From assembly GCA_002403415.1 (NCBI GenBank), contig DHHS01000039.1, forward strand, positions 1 through 9,038: DNA of 9,038 bases. Direction: 5' to 3'. Of this stretch, positions 6,591 to 9,038 are shown in pieces. The position numbers and the translations under genes were made by a program. The first letter of the stretch is position 1. Every line of letters begins with the position of its first letter. The DNA comes from Sphingomonas sp. UBA4766. GTDB lineage: Bacteria; Pseudomonadota; Alphaproteobacteria; Sphingomonadales; Sphingomonadaceae. Under the pieces are notes generated by a model. The model ran no database searches. It saw only the letters and a list, made by a program, of their open reading frames with translations, and had not been told where the DNA came from.

Positions 6591-7376
6591 GTGACTGCGC
6601 CCTTTCGTTTCCCCCGCTTTTTCGTGACCAGCCCGTCGCCCTGCCCCTATCTGCCCGACCGGATGGAGCGCAAGGTGTTCACCGAGCTGGCCGGGCCGCA
6701 TGCGGGCGAGCTGAACGATGCACTGGGCCGGATCGGCTTTCGCCGCAGCCAATCGGTTGCCTATCGCCCCAGCTGCGCGGGGTGCAATGCCTGTGTATCG
6801 GTGCGTGTCGTAACGCATGATTTCGTGCCGAACGCGACCCAGCGCAAGCTGATGCGCCGTCATGCCGATCTGGACGTGACCGCATGCCGCCCCTGGGCCA
6901 CCGACGAGCAATATGACCTGCTGCGCCGCTATCTGGCGAGCCGCCACCCCGGCGGCGGCATGGCCGGAATGGACGAAACCGATTATGCCGACATGGTCGA
7001 GCAATCGCCGGTCAAATCTTTTGTCATCGAATATCGCGAACCCGCACGCTATGGGCGGCGCGGGCGGCTGGTGGGGGCGTGCCTCACCGATCAGCAGGTC
7101 GACGGGCTGTCGATGATCTACAGCTTTTTCGATGCCGACCATGCCGAGCGACAGGGGCTGGGCAATGTCATCATCCTCGACCATATCATGCGCGCGCGCG
7201 CCGCGGGCCTGCCCTATGTCTATCTCGGTTACTGGGTAAAGGGCAGCGCGCGGATGAGTTACAAGACGCGCTACCGCCCGATCGAAGTGCTCAGCCCCGG
7301 CGGGTGGAGCCTGCTCGCCGACGAGGACGAGGCGGCGGTTCATCGCGCACCCCAACCCGACGACGTGCTGGCCTAG
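6591..7376 (+). CDS. bpt: Aspartate/glutamate leucyltransferase (Bpt, arginyltransferase family)
   Basis: Cytosolic aminoacyl-tRNA-protein transferase of 261 residues. Bacterial Bpt adds leucine from Leu-tRNA to proteins with N-terminal Asp or Glu, making them substrates for ClpS/ClpAP. Visible family motifs, numbered from the GTG at 6591: CPYLP (18-22), YRPSCAGCNACVSVRV (58-73, with C62, C65 and C68), the GNAT-like segment YSFFDADHAERQGLGN (177-192), and YLGYWVKGSARMSYKTRYRP (211-230). Length fits the family. GTG 6591 is preferred because it yields MTAPFRFPRFF, the usual start I recall for sphingomonad members. An in-frame ATG at 6579 would add four residues; neither start has a strong ribosome binding site. 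The gene probably has its own promoter in the upstream gap, since it lies about 200 bp after ilvA. It is convergent with the membrane-protein gene. Specificity (Leu versus Arg) is assumed from bacterial relatives. Confidence 0.95.
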   Translation: MTAPFRFPRFFVTSPSPCPYLPDRMERKVFTELAGPHAGELNDALGRIGFRRSQSVAYRPSCAGCNACVSVRVVTHDFVPNATQRKLMRRHADLDVTACRPWATDEQYDLLRRYLASRHPGGGMAGMDETDYADMVEQSPVKSFVIEYREPARYGRRGRLVGACLTDQQVDGLSMIYSFFDADHAERQGLGNVIILDHIMRARAAGLPYVYLGYWVKGSARMSYKTRYRPIEVLSPGGWSLLADEDEAAVHRAPQPDDVLA

Positions 7377-7381
7377 AGTCG

Positions 7382-7406
7382 GTTCCCCTTCCGTCGAGTC
7401 GGGAAC
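7382..7406. repeat. Inverted repeat between convergent genes
   Basis: GTTCCC (7382-7387) pairs with GGGAAC (7401-7406) across a 13-nt loop. An alternative overlapping pairing joins CCGTC (7391-7395) with GACGG (7409-7413). The location, in the 71-bp gap between convergent stop codons at 7376 and 7448, suits a shared terminator. However, the stem is short and no T-run follows on either strand, so an intrinsic terminator is not established. Confidence 0.25.
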
Positions 7407-7447
7407 GGGACGGTGCCGCCGCTGTTGCTCGGTAACTGAAACACTCC

Positions 7448-7885
7448 CTAGCGCACCAGCCGAACGGCTTGCCAGACCACACAACCGGTCATCGCGGCCA
7501 GCCACAGGAAATAACCGGGGCCAAAACGCATGACGGCGTGCACGCCGTCATCATAAACCACCTCGCGCCAGGCCATTGTCCCGGCGACGAGCGGGACCAG
7601 CAGCACCAGCACTGTCATCAGCACCCGGCGTGACGGCCGACGCAGCACCATCCCCGCAAACGTCGCGGGCAGAAACACCCAGTTCGCCAGCCAACCGAAT
7701 TGCCCGTTCAAAATGCCCAGAAAGCCGAAGGCAAGCACCATCCACCCTTGCCATATATCGCCTTCGCGAATGACAGCGACCGGCAGTGCGAGCGACAGCG
7801 CCCAAAGCGACAGCAACCCCCCGGCAATCAGCCGATGCACCCGCGGAGGCGATGAGACAGGCGACGATGGGGGGGCGACCGTCAC
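7448..7885 (-). CDS. Small polytopic membrane protein of unknown function
   Basis: A 145-residue protein of unknown function. After a Pro/Ser-rich N-terminus (residues 1-15) there are about five hydrophobic segments: ~18-38 (LIAGGLLSLWALSLALPVAV), 46-62, 64-82, 88-105 and 121-142, with an Arg-rich loop LRRPSRR at 81-87. The segment GILNGQFGWLANWVFLP (57-73) resembles conserved inner-membrane proteins that I recall only as uncharacterised. No catalytic motif is visible. The frame runs upstream into mmsA as far as 7942. I prefer GTG 7885, which lies 7 nt after the mmsA stop and has GGTGATC five bases before it, because no ATG lies between there and the first membrane segment. The tight spacing implies co-transcription with mmsA. 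Confidence 0.72.
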   Translation of the reverse strand: MTVAPPSSPVSSPPRVHRLIAGGLLSLWALSLALPVAVIREGDIWQGWMVLAFGFLGILNGQFGWLANWVFLPATFAGMVLRRPSRRVLMTVLVLLVPLVAGTMAWREVVYDDGVHAVMRFGPGYFLWLAAMTGCVVWQAVRLVR

Positions 7886-7890
7886 ACGCC

Positions 7891-7897
7891 GATCACC
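7891..7897 (-). promoter_or_regulatory. Ribosome binding site overlapping the mmsA stop codon
   Basis: On the minus strand GGTGATC matches the 3' part of the Shine-Dalgarno consensus (AGGAGGTGATC) and contains the mmsA TGA. It sits five bases before GTG 7885. It decides the start of the membrane protein and suggests that ribosomes ending mmsA can re-initiate there. Confidence 0.5.
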
Positions 7898-9038
7898 CCA
7901 TCGTCGGAATGACGAAGGCATTCGACCCGTCCGGGGCGCCATCGGGCCAGCGCTGGGTGATCGTCTTCACCTTGGTCCAGAATTTCACACCCTCCATCCC
8001 GTGCTGGTTGGTGTCGCCAAAGGCGCTGCGCTTCCATCCGCCAAAGCTGTGATAGGCAACCGGCACCGGGATGGGCACATTGATGCCGACCATGCCGACA
8101 TTGACGCGCGCGGCAAATTCGCGCGCCGCATGGCCATTGCGGGTGAAGATTGCGACGCCATTACCATATTGATGCTGGCTGGGCAGGCTCAGTGCTTCCT
8201 CAAAATCGGCGGCGCGCACGATCTGGAGCACGGGGCCGAAAATCTCCTCGCGGTAGCTTTCCATCGCCGGAGTGACATGGTCGAACAGCGAGGGACCGAT
8301 GAAGAACCCGGCCTCATGCCCTTGCAGTGTAAAGCCGCGGCCATCGACCACCAGTTCGGCGCCTTCATCAACTCCCTTTTGGATCCAGCCCTCCACCCGC
8401 GCTTTGTGGGCGGCGTTTACCACCGGGCCGTAATCGGCGTCACGGTCGGTCGAAATGCCGATCCGCAACTTGGCAATCGCGGGCACCAGCTTTTCGCGCA
8501 AAGCTTCCGCCGTTGCCGCGCCCACCGGCACGACGACCGGCAGCGCCATGCACCGTTCCCCTGCTGAACCAAACGCCGCGCCCGACAGCTCGTTCACCAC
8601 CTGGTCGAGATCAGCATCGGGCATGACGATGCCGTGGTTCTTGGCACCGCCCATAGCCTGCACGCGCTTGCCCGCCGCAACGCCCCGCCGATAGACATAA
8701 TGCGCGATGTCGGACGATCCGACAAAGCTGACCGCGCCGATCGCCGGATGGTCGAGGATCGCATCGACCATTTCCTTGTCGCCGTGCACGACTTGCAAAA
8801 TCCCTTCCGGCGCGCCTGCCTCGCGCATCAATTCGGCGAGACGCACCGGCACCGACGGATCACGCTCCGACGGTTTCAGGATGAAGGCATTGCCGCACGC
8901 GATCGCCACGCCGAACATCCACATCGGGATCATCGCGGGGAAGTTGAACGGGGTGATGCCCGCCCCGATCCCCAGCGGCTGACGCATCGAATAGACGTCG
9001 ATTCCCGGCCCCGCGCCCTGCGTATATTCACCTTTGAG
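7893..9038 (-). CDS. mmsA: Methylmalonate-semialdehyde dehydrogenase (CoA-acylating), N-terminus beyond window
   Basis: The frame is open from the right edge to TGA at 7893, giving 381 C-terminal residues; roughly 115-120 N-terminal residues lie outside. MmsA is a CoA-dependent aldehyde dehydrogenase that converts (methyl)malonate semialdehyde to propionyl- or acetyl-CoA, late in valine and myo-inositol breakdown. Numbered from the first visible codon: TPFNFPAMIPMWMF (29-42), LKPSERDPS (54-62), VSFVGSSDIAHYVY (103-116), MGGAKNH (129-135), the catalytic cysteine in GERCMAL (C163), EEIFGPVLQ (264-272) and FGGWKRSAFGD (332-342). The GGAKNH segment, with Asn where hydrolytic aldehyde dehydrogenases have the general-base Glu, is typical of the CoA-dependent MmsA/IolA group. 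The start and promoter are not visible. A small membrane protein gene follows directly. Confidence 0.95.
   Translation of the reverse strand, partial: LKGEYTQGAGPGIDVYSMRQPLGIGAGITPFNFPAMIPMWMFGVAIACGNAFILKPSERDPSVPVRLAELMREAGAPEGILQVVHGDKEMVDAILDHPAIGAVSFVGSSDIAHYVYRRGVAAGKRVQAMGGAKNHGIVMPDADLDQVVNELSGAAFGSAGERCMALPVVVPVGAATAEALREKLVPAIAKLRIGISTDRDADYGPVVNAAHKARVEGWIQKGVDEGAELVVDGRGFTLQGHEAGFFIGPSLFDHVTPAMESYREEIFGPVLQIVRAADFEEALSLPSQHQYGNGVAIFTRNGHAAREFAARVNVGMVGINVPIPVPVAYHSFGGWKRSAFGDTNQHGMEGVKFWTKVKTITQRWPDGAPDGSNAFVIPTMG

Noticed and set aside
6537..7505. Long minus-strand open frame (322 codons) antisense to bpt
   Set aside because: It mirrors a strongly conserved Bpt gene; its translation is rich in Arg/Ala/His with no recognisable motif, as expected for an antisense shadow in GC-rich DNA.
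7713..8567. Plus-strand open frame (284 codons) opposite mmsA and the membrane protein
   Set aside because: It spans two genes on the other strand and has no family motif; the mmsA reading is unambiguous.

Overview
The window looks like chromosomal DNA of a GC-rich alphaproteobacterium, most likely a sphingomonad (Sphingomonadales). This rests on base composition and on the character of the encoded proteins, such as the arginyltransferase-like Bpt and the Tat-exported PhoX. It is an inference, not a database result. Coding density is high. No stretch over 300 bases lacks a gene, and I see no tRNA, rRNA, CRISPR array, insertion sequence or phage gene.

Layout from left to right. (1) Positions 1-2372, minus strand: a large PhoX-type (DUF839) phosphatase. 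It has a Tat/lipoprotein leader and a PKD/Ig-like module ahead of the phosphatase fold, and its 3' end is cut by the window edge. Its 153-bp upstream gap holds four AT-rich heptamers at an exact 11-bp period, a plausible Pho box. (2) Positions 2526-5041, minus strand: a two-gene operon joined by an ATGA overlap. It encodes a 3-hydroxyisobutyrate-dehydrogenase-superfamily oxidoreductase, then an exported YtcJ-like amidohydrolase. (3) Position 5160 onward, plus strand, divergent from that operon: a threonine ammonia-lyase with a C-terminal ACT-type regulatory domain, then after a roughly 200-bp gap with a perfect DnaA-box match, the N-degron leucyltransferase Bpt. (4) Positions 7448-9038, minus strand, convergent with bpt: a methylmalonate-semialdehyde dehydrogenase (mmsA) whose 5' end lies beyond the window, followed almost immediately by a small polytopic membrane protein of unknown function that starts at GTG.

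Functionally this is a mixed metabolic neighbourhood. It combines phosphate scavenging outside the cytoplasm (PhoX), branched-chain amino-acid metabolism (threonine to 2-oxobutyrate; valine breakdown through MmsA), protein turnover (Bpt feeding ClpS/ClpAP) and a periplasmic hydrolase of unknown substrate. I found no convincing new defence, mobile or signalling system. The most worthwhile leads are the domain architecture and putative Pho control of PhoX, the DnaA box before bpt, the unusual active-site segment of the threonine ammonia-lyase, and the small membrane protein coupled to mmsA.
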